Below are positions 25,118 to 34,410 of a stretch of 64,000 nucleotides of DNA, piece by piece (position 1 is the first letter of the stretch; each line of letters begins with the position of its first letter). The DNA lies in the NCBI RefSeq assembly GCF_023822045.1, contig NZ_CP084712.1:620001-684000 (forward strand). The letters run 5' to 3'. The notes beneath the pieces were generated by a model. The model saw only the letters and a program-made list of their open reading frames with translations, did no database searches and was not told the DNA's origin. This DNA is from Sphingopyxis sp. USTB-05 (GTDB taxonomy: Bacteria; Pseudomonadota; Alphaproteobacteria; Sphingomonadales; Sphingomonadaceae). The position numbers and the translations under genes were made by a program.

Positions 25118-26560
25118 CTAATTGGAGAGGCGCCAGTCCCAGCCGAGCGGGTCGCCGTCCATGACCTCGACGCCCCTGCCGATGAGTTCGTCGCGCAGGG
25201 CATCGGATGCGGCGAAGTCCTTGTTGACGCGGGCATCCTTGCGCCTGACGAGGATCGCTTCGATCTCGTCCTCGCCGATCATTGCCTCCTTGGGCCGAAC
25301 GCGCAGGTCGGCGCGCGTGATCGTCAAAAGGTCGAGGCCGAGCACGGCATCCATCGCGGCAAGCGCAGCGCGCTTCTGGCCCGCGTCTATCTTCTTCATC
25401 GCGGTCGCCTCTTCGAGCAATGTCAGCGCGACCGGCGTGTTGAGATCGTCTGACATCGCCGCGTCGAATTTTGCCAGCAGCTCGGCGAGGCGGCGGTCGG
25501 TCGGTTCGGCCGCTTCCGCATCGCGAACCGGGGCGGCCGCCATCACCAGCCGCTTGAGCCGCGTCAGCGCCGCGCCGAGGCCGTCCCATGAAAACTCCAG
25601 CTCGCTGCGATAATGCGCCTGCAGGCACATCAGCCGATAGGCGAGGGGGTGATAGCCCTTGTCGATGAGGAGCTGGACACGGAGAAACTCGCCGCTCGAT
25701 TTCGACATCTTGCCGCTGCGGTCGACGAGGAAATTATTGTGCATCCACATGCGCGCGCCGCTGTCGGTCGAGCAGCTATGCGCCTGGTTCTGCGCAATCT
25801 CGTTCGGGTGATGGATTTCGCGATGGTCGATGCCGCCGGTGTGGATGTCGAAGGGGAAGCCCAGCAAGGCTTCGGACATCACCGAGCATTCGAGGTGCCA
25901 GCCCGGCGCGCCGCGACCCCAGGGTGAATCCCATTCCATCTGGCGCGTCTCGCCCGCGGGCGTCTTGCGCCAGATCGCGAAGTCGGCGGCATGGCGCTTT
26001 CCTTCGACGGGATCGATGCGGCTCTCGCCCTCATCGGTGCCGTGGCGCGCAAGCCGCCCGTAGTCGGCGACGCTTGCCGTGTCGAAATAGAGACCGCCGT
26101 CGAGTTCGTAGCAATGCTTGTCCGCAATCGCCTTTGCGAAGTCGATCATCGCGGGCACATAATCGGTCGCGATCGACCAGTGCGCGGGCTGGCGGATATT
26201 GAGCGCCTTCACGTCGGCCCAATAGGCCTCGGTATAATGTTTCGCGATGTCCCAGATGGACTGGGCGCGTTCGGCGGCGGCTTTTTCCAGCTTGTCCTCG
26301 CCCGCATCGGCGTCGTCGGTCAGGTGCCCGACGTCGGTGATGTTGATGACGTGGGTGAGCTTGTAGCCCTTGTACGACAGCGTGCGGCCGAGCGTGTCGG
26401 CGAAAACATAAGCGCGCATATTGCCGATATGCGGATAGTTATAGACCGTCGGGCCGCAGCTATAGACGCGCGCCTCGCCAGCGTGGACGGGCTCGAAGGT
26501 TTCGAGGCTGCGCTTCAGGCTGTTGAACAGCTTGAGCGGAAAGGCATGGGCGTCGGTCAT
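25118..26560 (-). CDS. cysS: Cysteinyl-tRNA synthetase
   Basis: Class I aminoacyl-tRNA synthetase charging tRNA-Cys, 480 residues. The HIGH motif is in VYNYPHIGNMRAYVFAD, with the zinc/cysteine-binding YSCGPTVY before it; the KMSKS motif is in VDRSGKMSKSSGEFL. The C-terminal anticodon-binding region ends near WDWRLSN. ATG at 26560 gives eight residues before the usual LKLFNSL start. The in-frame start at 26653 would enter the tpsA gene. The start codon sits in the loop of a 17-bp perfect hairpin, an odd feature described separately. Confidence 0.96.
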   Translation of the reverse strand: MTDAHAFPLKLFNSLKRSLETFEPVHAGEARVYSCGPTVYNYPHIGNMRAYVFADTLGRTLSYKGYKLTHVINITDVGHLTDDADAGEDKLEKAAAERAQSIWDIAKHYTEAYWADVKALNIRQPAHWSIATDYVPAMIDFAKAIADKHCYELDGGLYFDTASVADYGRLARHGTDEGESRIDPVEGKRHAADFAIWRKTPAGETRQMEWDSPWGRGAPGWHLECSVMSEALLGFPFDIHTGGIDHREIHHPNEIAQNQAHSCSTDSGARMWMHNNFLVDRSGKMSKSSGEFLRVQLLIDKGYHPLAYRLMCLQAHYRSELEFSWDGLGAALTRLKRLVMAAAPVRDAEAAEPTDRRLAELLAKFDAAMSDDLNTPVALTLLEEATAMKKIDAGQKRAALAAMDAVLGLDLLTITRADLRVRPKEAMIGEDEIEAILVRRKDARVNKDFAASDALRDELIGRGVEVMDGDPLGWDWRLSN

Positions 26561-26578
26561 TACCGACGCCCATGCCTT
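26541..26578 (-). promoter_or_regulatory. Perfect 17-bp hairpin enclosing the cysS start codon
   Basis: AAGGCATGGGCGTCGGT (26541-26557) and its exact reverse complement (26562-26578) flank the four bases CATT. On the cysS mRNA the loop is AAUG, which contains the start codon. The 3' arm is codons 2-6 and the 5' arm covers the whole ribosome-binding region. No good Shine-Dalgarno lies outside the stem. Such a structure should block initiation unless opened. No U-tract follows, so it is a poor terminator for the upstream tpsA gene, which ends 44 bases before it. Confidence 0.7.
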
Positions 26579-26621
26579 GCTCCGCCCGCCGGCGTCAACC
26601 GAAAGCCCGAGGGTCCTGACC

Positions 26622-29600
26622 CTATTGCTGCGGCGGCGTCCACAAATCGTCATTGCCCGCGCCGGTCACCGGATCGTCGAGCAGCGGCTCGCCGGTCATC
26701 GGATCGATGTCGCGCATCGTGATAAGCGCCTGCGGGAAATTATTGCCCTCTCCGCGCCCATCGTCGTCGACTTCTTCGTCGATGATGTCCTGGACGGGGA
26801 AGCTGTTTTCGAAATCGATGGCGACCGTGGTGCAGGCCGTCGGCGAGGCGATGAAACAACCGTTGACAGTGGAGCGGCGATCATAGGTGCCGACCACCGG
26901 CGCCGCGCCGCGGATGGTAAGAAGCTGAAGGGCCTCCAGGCCGGTAACCTGCCCGTTGGGCCCGATTTGCACGCCATTGATGACGATGCGCGACTGCCCC
27001 TGCGTCTGCACGTCGAGGCCGCCGGCGCCGAAGGTCAGCCCGCGGCGCTGTGCCAGATCGGTCCCGGCGCCGCTGTTCTGGACATAGAAGCCGCCGACAA
27101 CATTGGCGCGGATGCCGCGAGCGAAGAGCGCGCCTTCGTCCAGCACGACGCCGTCATTCTCACCGAGCCGCGCGTTGATGGCGTCCATGCTTCTTGCCGC
27201 GCCGACGTCGCCGATCGCCGCCTGTGTCGCGACGATGACATCGTCAGATTCAAGGTTGAGCTGCCCGGCCGGACTGCTGCCGTTGACGAGGCGGACCGTG
27301 CCTTGGCCAAGGATCACCTCCAGCGCGTCATTTGCGACCAGATTCAGCATGTTGGCGTCGGTCAGACCCGTAAGCTGGACATTGCCGATAACGCGCATCT
27401 TGCCCGGCGTGCGGATCGTCAGCGCGCCATTGGCGCCAAGATTGGAGTTCGACGCGCCACCTGTCATCGTAAACGTGTCGACGATCACATCAGGCGGCTC
27501 GGCCGATCCCACCGACCCGCCGCCTACGGCCTGAACCTCGGGCGCAAAGATTTCGATCTGCGTACCATAAAGGCGCGTCAGTTCGTCGGCGTCGATATGA
27601 TAGCCGTTGGGCCCATTGGAGCCCGCGGTGCCGCCGACGAAAGTCTGGTTGTCGACGTTGTTGTTTTCGATCGACAATTGCTGCGTAACACCGGCCGTGC
27701 CGACACGGGCGCCGGAGGCGATCGCGATGTCGGCGGATTCGAGCGAGATCGACTGGCCGGTCACAACGCCGGTGACGGCAAGGTTCGACCGTGCCGACGC
27801 GCTCAGGTCGCCCGCGACGTTGACCGCGCCGAGCGTAAGGAAGCCGCCGTCGTTCGCGATATTCGCATTGGCTGCGGTCAGCGCGATGATGTTCATCGCC
27901 TCGCCGCTGGTTGCGAAGTCGGCGGTTCCCGCAACGCTGCCATTGTCGACCGAGAAATCGCCGTTGCCGCGAACATAGGCGTCGCCGGTCGCGGCGTTCA
28001 GCGACGTGAAGTGCATGTTGCCGCCGCCTTCGATGCGGATCGCATTGGCGCTGGCGGCGATCGTGTCGCTGGAGACGAGCCCGCCGATCCGGATGTTGCC
28101 GCCCGCGCTGTCGAGGCTGGTCGTCCCCGACGAGGAGACGGTGCCGGCAGTTACCCCGCTTGCTCCATTGAGCGCGACGCTCGTGCCGCCGCCGACGTGC
28201 GTGACGTCGATGGCGGTCGCTGCCGTCAGGATGACATCGCCAGACGCCTGCGTTCCGCCGCCGCTGATACCCGCACCCGAATTGACCGTGATATTGCGAT
28301 CGGCGGTCAGCGTATCGATCGCCCCGCCGGGCCCGGTCAGGGTCGCCAGGCCGACCGACGCGGCGTTGATCGTGACATCGCGACCCGCCGCGACCGGACC
28401 GGCGAGATTGGCGGCGCCCGCGGCGTCGACGATGACGTCGCTGAAGCTGTCGACATTGCCGATCGTCGTCGCGCCGCCCTGCGTGCGGACGCTGCTGTCG
28501 CCGCCCGTCGTGCCGAGGCCGAGCGTGGTCGCGCCGTTGACCGCGATGCCGTTCGCGGCGTTGAGCAAGATATCGTCGCCCGCCGAGAGAGCGGCGGCGT
28601 TGATCGCGCCAGCCGAAGAGGCCATCACGATATCGGCGCCGTTGATGCCCTGCGACCCTTCACCGGTGCCGATCGTGAAGACACCGCCCGATGATCCGAC
28701 CGAATATTCGAAGATATGCGTGTCGGGCGCCGCTCCGGTCGTGCGGACATCGTTGGCGGTAATATCGCCAACCGCCTGAACCGTCAGGTCGTCCCCCGCC
28801 GAGGCGCGGGTCAGGCTGGCCGTCGTCCCCGCGCGTACCAGCATGTCTTCCCCGGCGGCGGCGTCGGTGATTGTCGCGGCGCCGCCGCTGTTGACGCCGA
28901 ACATTCGCGCGGCCGAGCTGTCGGTCAGCGTGACGTTGCCGACGGCGTCGGCGAACATATTGCCCTGCGCCGCGACGCCGTTGGCATCGACATAGCCGCC
29001 GTTCGCCTGCGCCGATGCGTCGATATTGGCGTCGCTGTTCAGAAAGATATTGCCGCCCGAAATATAGGTGCCGGTGAGGTCGGCGGCCGAGAAGATCGAG
29101 ATATTGCCGGCAACATCGGCATTGTTCACCGAAACGGCGCCGCCGCCGGAAAAGGCGAAGAAAGAGGCGTCGCCCGTGACATTGCCGGTCAGCGCGATGC
29201 TGTTCGCGAAGAGGTTGATGTCCTCGCCGGCATTCAGCGACACGCCCCTTATGCCTTCGGCGCCGGGCGCCGTTCCTTCGGCCGAGAGGTTGATCGACAG
29301 GCCGGCATCGATATTGTTGAAGGCAATCGACTGGCCGAACACCTGCACGAAGCCGCCTGCGGTCGAATTGCCGAGATCGACCGCTCCCGGCGAGGACACC
29401 GTGATGTTGCCGCCGGTGATGATCGAGTTGAGCCCGGTGCGGAAGCTGCCGGCGGTCGCGGTGAAGTCGCCCACCGCCTCGGCATGTTCGACGCTTGCGG
29501 CGCCAAGGCTGCTGAGGGCGATGTTATTGCCCGCGAGGCGGTCGACGCCGATGGTGCCCGTCGGGCCGGTCGCGCTCAACGAAAGCAGGTCGCCAGCGCC

Positions 29601-32600
29601 GAGCAGGCTGCCCGGTGCCGCGCTGATGCTGGTCGTTGCCGACGCGATCAGGCCGTCGCTGGCCCGAAGCGTTGCCGCCGTGCCTTCGCGGAGGTCGTGC
29701 CGGATATCGATCTGGTCGCCCGCCGTGATGGTCAATATGCCGTCGACATCGAACATGCCGTCCGACTGGGCGTACACGCCGACCGAGCCGTCGGTCGTCA
29801 GCGTGACGTCGCCCTGGCTGGAAATCGTACCGCTGGTCGGCGCGATGAAGATGCCCGCAAGGGCTTCGTCGGTATCGTTGTTCGTCGGCGCCGCGACGCC
29901 CAGTGCCTGTGCCTCGAGCCCTGCGAAAGCGATATCGCCGCCGGCGCGGATTTCGATGCGGCCTGCGATGTCGCCGTTCGCGGTGATGCTTGACGGGCCA
30001 AGATCGATCCGACCGGGACCGGAGGCGCCTGCGGCGGCCTCGATCGCGACGCGGCCGCCCCTGGTTCCGCTGAAGCCGCCGTTCGCACCATTGCCGCCGG
30101 TGCCTGCGCCCGTGCCGCCGACGCCCGCTTCGCCCGATATGCCGTTGACGGTGATATCGACGGCTTCGCCGTTCGATGTGATCGTCCCACCATTGGCTTG
30201 CAACAGGACGGTGCCGCCGGTCCCAGCGCCGCCATTGCCGCCATCGCCGCCGGTCGAATTGCCGAAGAAACCGCCATTGGATCCAATACCGCCGATGCCC
30301 CCGCGGCCGGTGCTATTTAGGACGACGCTGTCGCCGGTCAGGAAGCCAAGGGTGACGGTGCCGCCCTCACTGGCGACGATTTCGACCGTACCGCCCTGAC
30401 CATTGCCGCCATTGCCACCGTTCGGCGCGACCGCCGGGGTCGCAGCAAAGGCCAGCCCGCCGGCGCCGCCATTGCCGCCCGTCCCGCCGGAAATGAAATT
30501 GCTTTCAAGGGCAGTCAGGCTCGCCCCTGCGCCATCGGCCAGTACGCGCGACGTACCGCCTGCGCCATCGCCGCCATTGCCACCCGCGCCATCGCGCCCA
30601 TTGGCGCCGTTACCGCCGATTCCGGTCGAATTGAGCGTGACGGCAAGTTCGCCTGCGTCGAAACCTGCGACTATTGCCTGAGCAATGCCGCCGAAGCCGT
30701 CGCCGCCATTGCCGCCGACATTGTGGTCGCCGCCTGCGCCGCCGGAGCCGAGCGCGATGCTGTTCGCAGTACTGACGCCGCCGATCGCTGTTTCGAGCGC
30801 GATCGTGGCCGTGCCGCCGCGGCCCGTGCCACCGTCGCCGCCGACACCGACGCCGGTCGCGGCGCCGCTGCTGCTTGAAAAGAAGCTTGCACCGCCGGTG
30901 CCGCCCAGTCCCGATGCATTGGCGACCATGCCGGCGGCCGTCGTCGTGCCGCCGCGGACATTCACCGTCGCGTCGCCGCCGATCCCGTCGCCGCCAGCGC
31001 CCGGCGTGCCCGGCACACCGCCGAAGCTGGAGAAGTTGAAAAATTCGCCGCCGGTCCCGCCTGCGCCCGCGGCGCTCGCTTCGATGACGCTCGCGCCGAC
31101 GATGGCGGCCCCTTCGATATTGATCGTCGCGGTGCCGCCACGGCCGATCCCGCCGATCCCGCCCGGGATGATGTTGATCGGGTCCTCATCGGTGCCGGAT
31201 GAGCCCTCGCCGCCTTCGCCGTCCGCGGTCGCGCGGATATCGGCGGCATTGATCGTGCCGCCGAGCAGATTGATTGTCGCGGTGCCGCCGAAGCCCGCGC
31301 CTGACTGACCCTGCACGACGCCGCCAAAGCCGTCGGCGCTCACGCGCAGATCGTTGATAGTCGCCGTACCGCCCGTCTGGGTAAAGGTCGCGGTGCCGCC
31401 GGTACCGAGGCTGCGATCGGCGGCGCCGTTACCGCCATATCCGTTTGCCGAGACGTCGATCGATCCCGCGTTCAGCGTGCCGCCCTGGATGTCGAAATCG
31501 ACGTCGCCGCCTTGGCCCCGACCCGAGCTTTCGCGCGGAAGCCCGGGCGCGCTTTCCTCGTCGACCTCGGTTCGCCCCTCGGCCGATGCTTCGAAATCGC
31601 CGAGGCTGATTGCGCTGCTGTCCGTGGCTTCGGCGACGGTCCGAACCAATATCGTGCCGCCGGTCCCCGACGAAATGGGTGCCGCCGCATCCGTTGCGCC
31701 GCCCGAAACCCCTCCGGCCGCGACGATGGCGCCGACTGCCAGGTTGATGCTGCCCGCGTCGGCGATGAGCTGGATCGTCCCGCCGGTCGCGTTCGTTCCG
31801 GCCGTGCTGATGCCCGTTGTCGCGCTGGCGTTGAAGACGTTCGTTGCATCGAGCGTCGCGGCAATCTGTCCGCCGCCGCGCGCGAACAGGTTGATGGTGC
31901 CGCCCTGCGCGTTGCCGCCGATTCCGGCCACGTTGACCGTGTCGCTGCTGACATCGACGTCATAGACCTCGGCGCGAATGGTGCCGCCGTCGGCAACAAA
32001 ATCGACATTGCCGCCAATTCCGTCGCCCGCGCTTTGCCCGATCGTGTTGGACCGGTTTCCGGCCGATGCATCGACATTGAACCGGTTGCTGCTGGTTACC
32101 GCGCCGCCTGCCGTCGCGCTGACATTGACGTTGCCGCCGGTACCGGCGCCAAAATGCTCGCCCGCCAACACCAAACCCGTCGCCGTAAGATTGACGACGC
32201 CGCTGCTGTTGATTGTCGAGCCGTTGGTTGCGCTCAATGTCACATTGTTGCCGCGCGCATTACCCGATCGGCCGGTTGTGCCGCTGACGCTGAGCGCGCC
32301 TCCGGCCTCTGCCGAAGCGGTGATTTCGATCGAGGTGGCCTGTGCGGTGGCGCCGCCGTCGGCCGTCAGGCTCGCCGTGCCGCCCAGCGCGTCGCCGCCG
32401 ACCGAATTTTCGCCGCCTGCGCCGCCGCCCTGTCCACTCGCGTTGAGCGAAAGGATACCAAGCGATTTTATCCCGCCATTGTCGCTATTTATGACGACAG
32501 TGGCGTTGCCGCCCGTTCCGTCGCCGCCGTTCAGCGTGTCGTCGGGGCCGGAGAAACTTCCCCCGGTGCCGGTCGCCTCGATCGTTGTACGCACGGATTC

Positions 32601-34382
32601 GAACGAGCTGTTCGCGCCCAGGATGTCGATGCGCGCGGTGCCACCCGTTCCGTTGCCCGCCTGAACCGGGCCAAATCCCCCGCTGCCGTTCGCGTCGATC
32701 GACACACTGGTTGTCGCGCGAAAGCTTGCGCCATCGGCGACCGTCAATGTGGACGTGCCGCCTTGCGCGTCGCTTCCCGTTGGCAGGGCGATGTTGGTCG
32801 AGCCGAAAGCCGACGCGTCGACGGTCACGGTACCGGCGTTCAGCGCCGTGCCGGCGTTGCGGACGGAAATGCTGGCATTGCCGCCGCGGGCATTCCCCGT
32901 GTCGCCATTTGTTCCGTCACCGGCAACGGCAAGCGCGGATACCATGATCGTCGGCGATGTCACGGTGCCGCCCGTCACCGTCAGACTGGCCGTTCCGCCC
33001 TGGCTGTCGCCGGTTACGGTGGCGGGCTGGCCCAGCGCGGTAATCTGCAACAGATTGCCGGTCGTCAGCGAACCGCCGGTGACGTTCACCGCGACGGTCC
33101 CGGCCGCGCCGGGCGCTCCATCCGACCGGACGATCAGATTGCCCGTGGCCCCGCCTTGTTGCCCCGTGCCGACATTCAGCGTTGCGCCTGCATCGCCGCT
33201 GAAAGTCCCGTCACCCTCGACGAAGATGCGTCCGGCCGACGACAGCGGGGGAGGCGACCCCGGGATCTGTTGAAGCGCCCCGCCGGCAAAGGTGCCGCTG
33301 GCGCGTGCGAGCGTGTTGCTGCGGAACAGCGTATCGTTGGCGACGATATTCGCGGCGGTGGCGTTCGCCGGTGCCAAATTCTGCTCGCCGTTCGTGATAT
33401 TGTAGCCGGCGGACAGGCGCACCGCGCCATCAGGATCGACCTGAGCCGACAGCGCGTCGTCATAACCGATCGCGCCTGACACCAGCATCGTTACGGCGTC
33501 ATTCTTGGGAATGGCGACCATATAGATGCGGCTTTGATCTACGTCGCCCTGCTGATGCGCTGGCCCCGTGGTGGTGCCGGTGTGGGTGATGACGTTGCCG
33601 CCCTCGGCGCCGCGGGTGACATTGATGTCGAACAGGCCGTTGTTGATGCGGATATCGACCGCTTCGGCGGCGACATAAGCGACCGAACCGTCGGTCCGCA
33701 CGGTGCCTGCCTGCACGATGCGCGGCGCGACGAGCGCGACATAGCTGTTGCCGGGGTTAAGGCCGATGTTGGTGTTGATCGCGCCATTGACGGTGATCGC
33801 GGAGGTGCTGCCCGCGGTGCCGTCGAAGCGTATTTCGCCCGAAGGGCCGAACAGGCCGCCGGTGGTGATGATATTGTTGCTGGTGAGGACCAGGCTGCCG
33901 ACGTTGATCACGCCGCTCGCGCCGATCAATATGCCGCCCGCATTATAGAACCATATATTGCCGCCGCGCGCGCCCGAGGCCAGGCTATCCACGCTGTTGA
34001 CCGTGCCGTTCAGCGCGATCTGGCGGCTGAGCGCACCGCCGCCGCCGTTTACGAAACGGTTGAGGACGGTGTAATCGCCTTCGCCGCTGAAGTTCCATGT
34101 CGAGCCCGTCGGCAGCACATTGATGTCGCCGCCCGTTGGCGCGGTGTCGGTCGGAACCCAGGCGATGATGCTTTGCTGCTGCGTGACGGTGACGTTGGTC
34201 TGGGTGCCGACGGTATTCACGCCCGTGCCCGCGCCGACGTTAACAAATATGGGGTTCGCCGCGACCTGCGCCAGCGCGGGGCCGCCATAGGCCAGCGCCG
34301 CCATGCCCGCGGCGATTGCGCAGCTCGTCATCAGACGCTGCTTGCCGTGGCTTACTGGCGCGGAGGTGACGATGGCACGCAT
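26622..34382 (-). CDS. Giant TpsA filamentous haemagglutinin-like adhesin
   Basis: Secreted or surface beta-helix protein of about 2586 residues, the passenger of a two-partner secretion pair. After a signal peptide ending near YGGPALAQ there is the TPS targeting domain (FVNGGGGALSRQIALNGTVNS, NIWFYNAGGILIGASG), then thousands of residues of short beta repeats. A very Gly/Asn-rich part with GGNGGDGAGGT-type repeats lies at about residues 1000-1470 (DNA 30000-31400). Apart from one in the signal peptide, the only cysteines I see are near the C-terminus in NGCFIASPTAC. I chose ATG at 34382, which has AGGA upstream; ATG at 34409, one base after the tpsB stop, is the alternative. Adhesion or biofilm role is inferred from the family. 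Confidence 0.85.
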   Translation of the reverse strand: MRAIVTSAPVSHGKQRLMTSCAIAAGMAALAYGGPALAQVAANPIFVNVGAGTGVNTVGTQTNVTVTQQQSIIAWVPTDTAPTGGDINVLPTGSTWNFSGEGDYTVLNRFVNGGGGALSRQIALNGTVNSVDSLASGARGGNIWFYNAGGILIGASGVINVGSLVLTSNNIITTGGLFGPSGEIRFDGTAGSTSAITVNGAINTNIGLNPGNSYVALVAPRIVQAGTVRTDGSVAYVAAEAVDIRINNGLFDINVTRGAEGGNVITHTGTTTGPAHQQGDVDQSRIYMVAIPKNDAVTMLVSGAIGYDDALSAQVDPDGAVRLSAGYNITNGEQNLAPANATAANIVANDTLFRSNTLARASGTFAGGALQQIPGSPPPLSSAGRIFVEGDGTFSGDAGATLNVGTGQQGGATGNLIVRSDGAPGAAGTVAVNVTGGSLTTGNLLQITALGQPATVTGDSQGGTASLTVTGGTVTSPTIMVSALAVAGDGTNGDTGNARGGNASISVRNAGTALNAGTVTVDASAFGSTNIALPTGSDAQGGTSTLTVADGASFRATTSVSIDANGSGGFGPVQAGNGTGGTARIDILGANSSFESVRTTIEATGTGGSFSGPDDTLNGGDGTGGNATVVINSDNGGIKSLGILSLNASGQGGGAGGENSVGGDALGGTASLTADGGATAQATSIEITASAEAGGALSVSGTTGRSGNARGNNVTLSATNGSTINSSGVVNLTATGLVLAGEHFGAGTGGNVNVSATAGGAVTSSNRFNVDASAGNRSNTIGQSAGDGIGGNVDFVADGGTIRAEVYDVDVSSDTVNVAGIGGNAQGGTINLFARGGGQIAATLDATNVFNASATTGISTAGTNATGGTIQLIADAGSINLAVGAIVAAGGVSGGATDAAAPISSGTGGTILVRTVAEATDSSAISLGDFEASAEGRTEVDEESAPGLPRESSGRGQGGDVDFDIQGGTLNAGSIDVSANGYGGNGAADRSLGTGGTATFTQTGGTATINDLRVSADGFGGVVQGQSGAGFGGTATINLLGGTINAADIRATADGEGGEGSSGTDEDPINIIPGGIGGIGRGGTATINIEGAAIVGASVIEASAAGAGGTGGEFFNFSSFGGVPGTPGAGGDGIGGDATVNVRGGTTTAAGMVANASGLGGTGGASFFSSSSGAATGVGVGGDGGTGRGGTATIALETAIGGVSTANSIALGSGGAGGDHNVGGNGGDGFGGIAQAIVAGFDAGELAVTLNSTGIGGNGANGRDGAGGNGGDGAGGTSRVLADGAGASLTALESNFISGGTGGNGGAGGLAFAATPAVAPNGGNGGNGQGGTVEIVASEGGTVTLGFLTGDSVVLNSTGRGGIGGIGSNGGFFGNSTGGDGGNGGAGTGGTVLLQANGGTITSNGEAVDITVNGISGEAGVGGTGAGTGGNGANGGFSGTRGGRVAIEAAAGASGPGRIDLGPSSITANGDIAGRIEIRAGGDIAFAGLEAQALGVAAPTNNDTDEALAGIFIAPTSGTISSQGDVTLTTDGSVGVYAQSDGMFDVDGILTITAGDQIDIRHDLREGTAATLRASDGLIASATTSISAAPGSLLGAGDLLSLSATGPTGTIGVDRLAGNNIALSSLGAASVEHAEAVGDFTATAGSFRTGLNSIITGGNITVSSPGAVDLGNSTAGGFVQVFGQSIAFNNIDAGLSINLSAEGTAPGAEGIRGVSLNAGEDINLFANSIALTGNVTGDASFFAFSGGGAVSVNNADVAGNISIFSAADLTGTYISGGNIFLNSDANIDASAQANGGYVDANGVAAQGNMFADAVGNVTLTDSSAARMFGVNSGGAATITDAAAGEDMLVRAGTTASLTRASAGDDLTVQAVGDITANDVRTTGAAPDTHIFEYSVGSSGGVFTIGTGEGSQGINGADIVMASSAGAINAAALSAGDDILLNAANGIAVNGATTLGLGTTGGDSSVRTQGGATTIGNVDSFSDVIVDAAGAANLAGPVAAGRDVTINAASVGLATLTGPGGAIDTLTADRNITVNSGAGISGGGTQASGDVILTAATAIDVTHVGGGTSVALNGASGVTAGTVSSSGTTSLDSAGGNIRIGGLVSSDTIAASANAIRIEGGGNMHFTSLNAATGDAYVRGNGDFSVDNGSVAGTADFATSGEAMNIIALTAANANIANDGGFLTLGAVNVAGDLSASARSNLAVTGVVTGQSISLESADIAIASGARVGTAGVTQQLSIENNNVDNQTFVGGTAGSNGPNGYHIDADELTRLYGTQIEIFAPEVQAVGGGSVGSAEPPDVIVDTFTMTGGASNSNLGANGALTIRTPGKMRVIGNVQLTGLTDANMLNLVANDALEVILGQGTVRLVNGSSPAGQLNLESDDVIVATQAAIGDVGAARSMDAINARLGENDGVVLDEGALFARGIRANVVGGFYVQNSGAGTDLAQRRGLTFGAGGLDVQTQGQSRIVINGVQIGPNGQVTGLEALQLLTIRGAAPVVGTYDRRSTVNGCFIASPTACTTVAIDFENSFPVQDIIDEEVDDDGRGEGNNFPQALITMRDIDPMTGEPLLDDPVTGAGNDDLWTPPQQ

Positions 34383-34410
34383 GGCATTTGTCCTCGATGC
34401 AATAGTCATG

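Noticed and set aside
26541..26622. The 17-bp hairpin as an intrinsic terminator of tpsA
   Set aside because: It lies 44 bases after the tpsA stop, but the stem is followed by CCGCT rather than a U-tract, and it encloses the cysS start codon.
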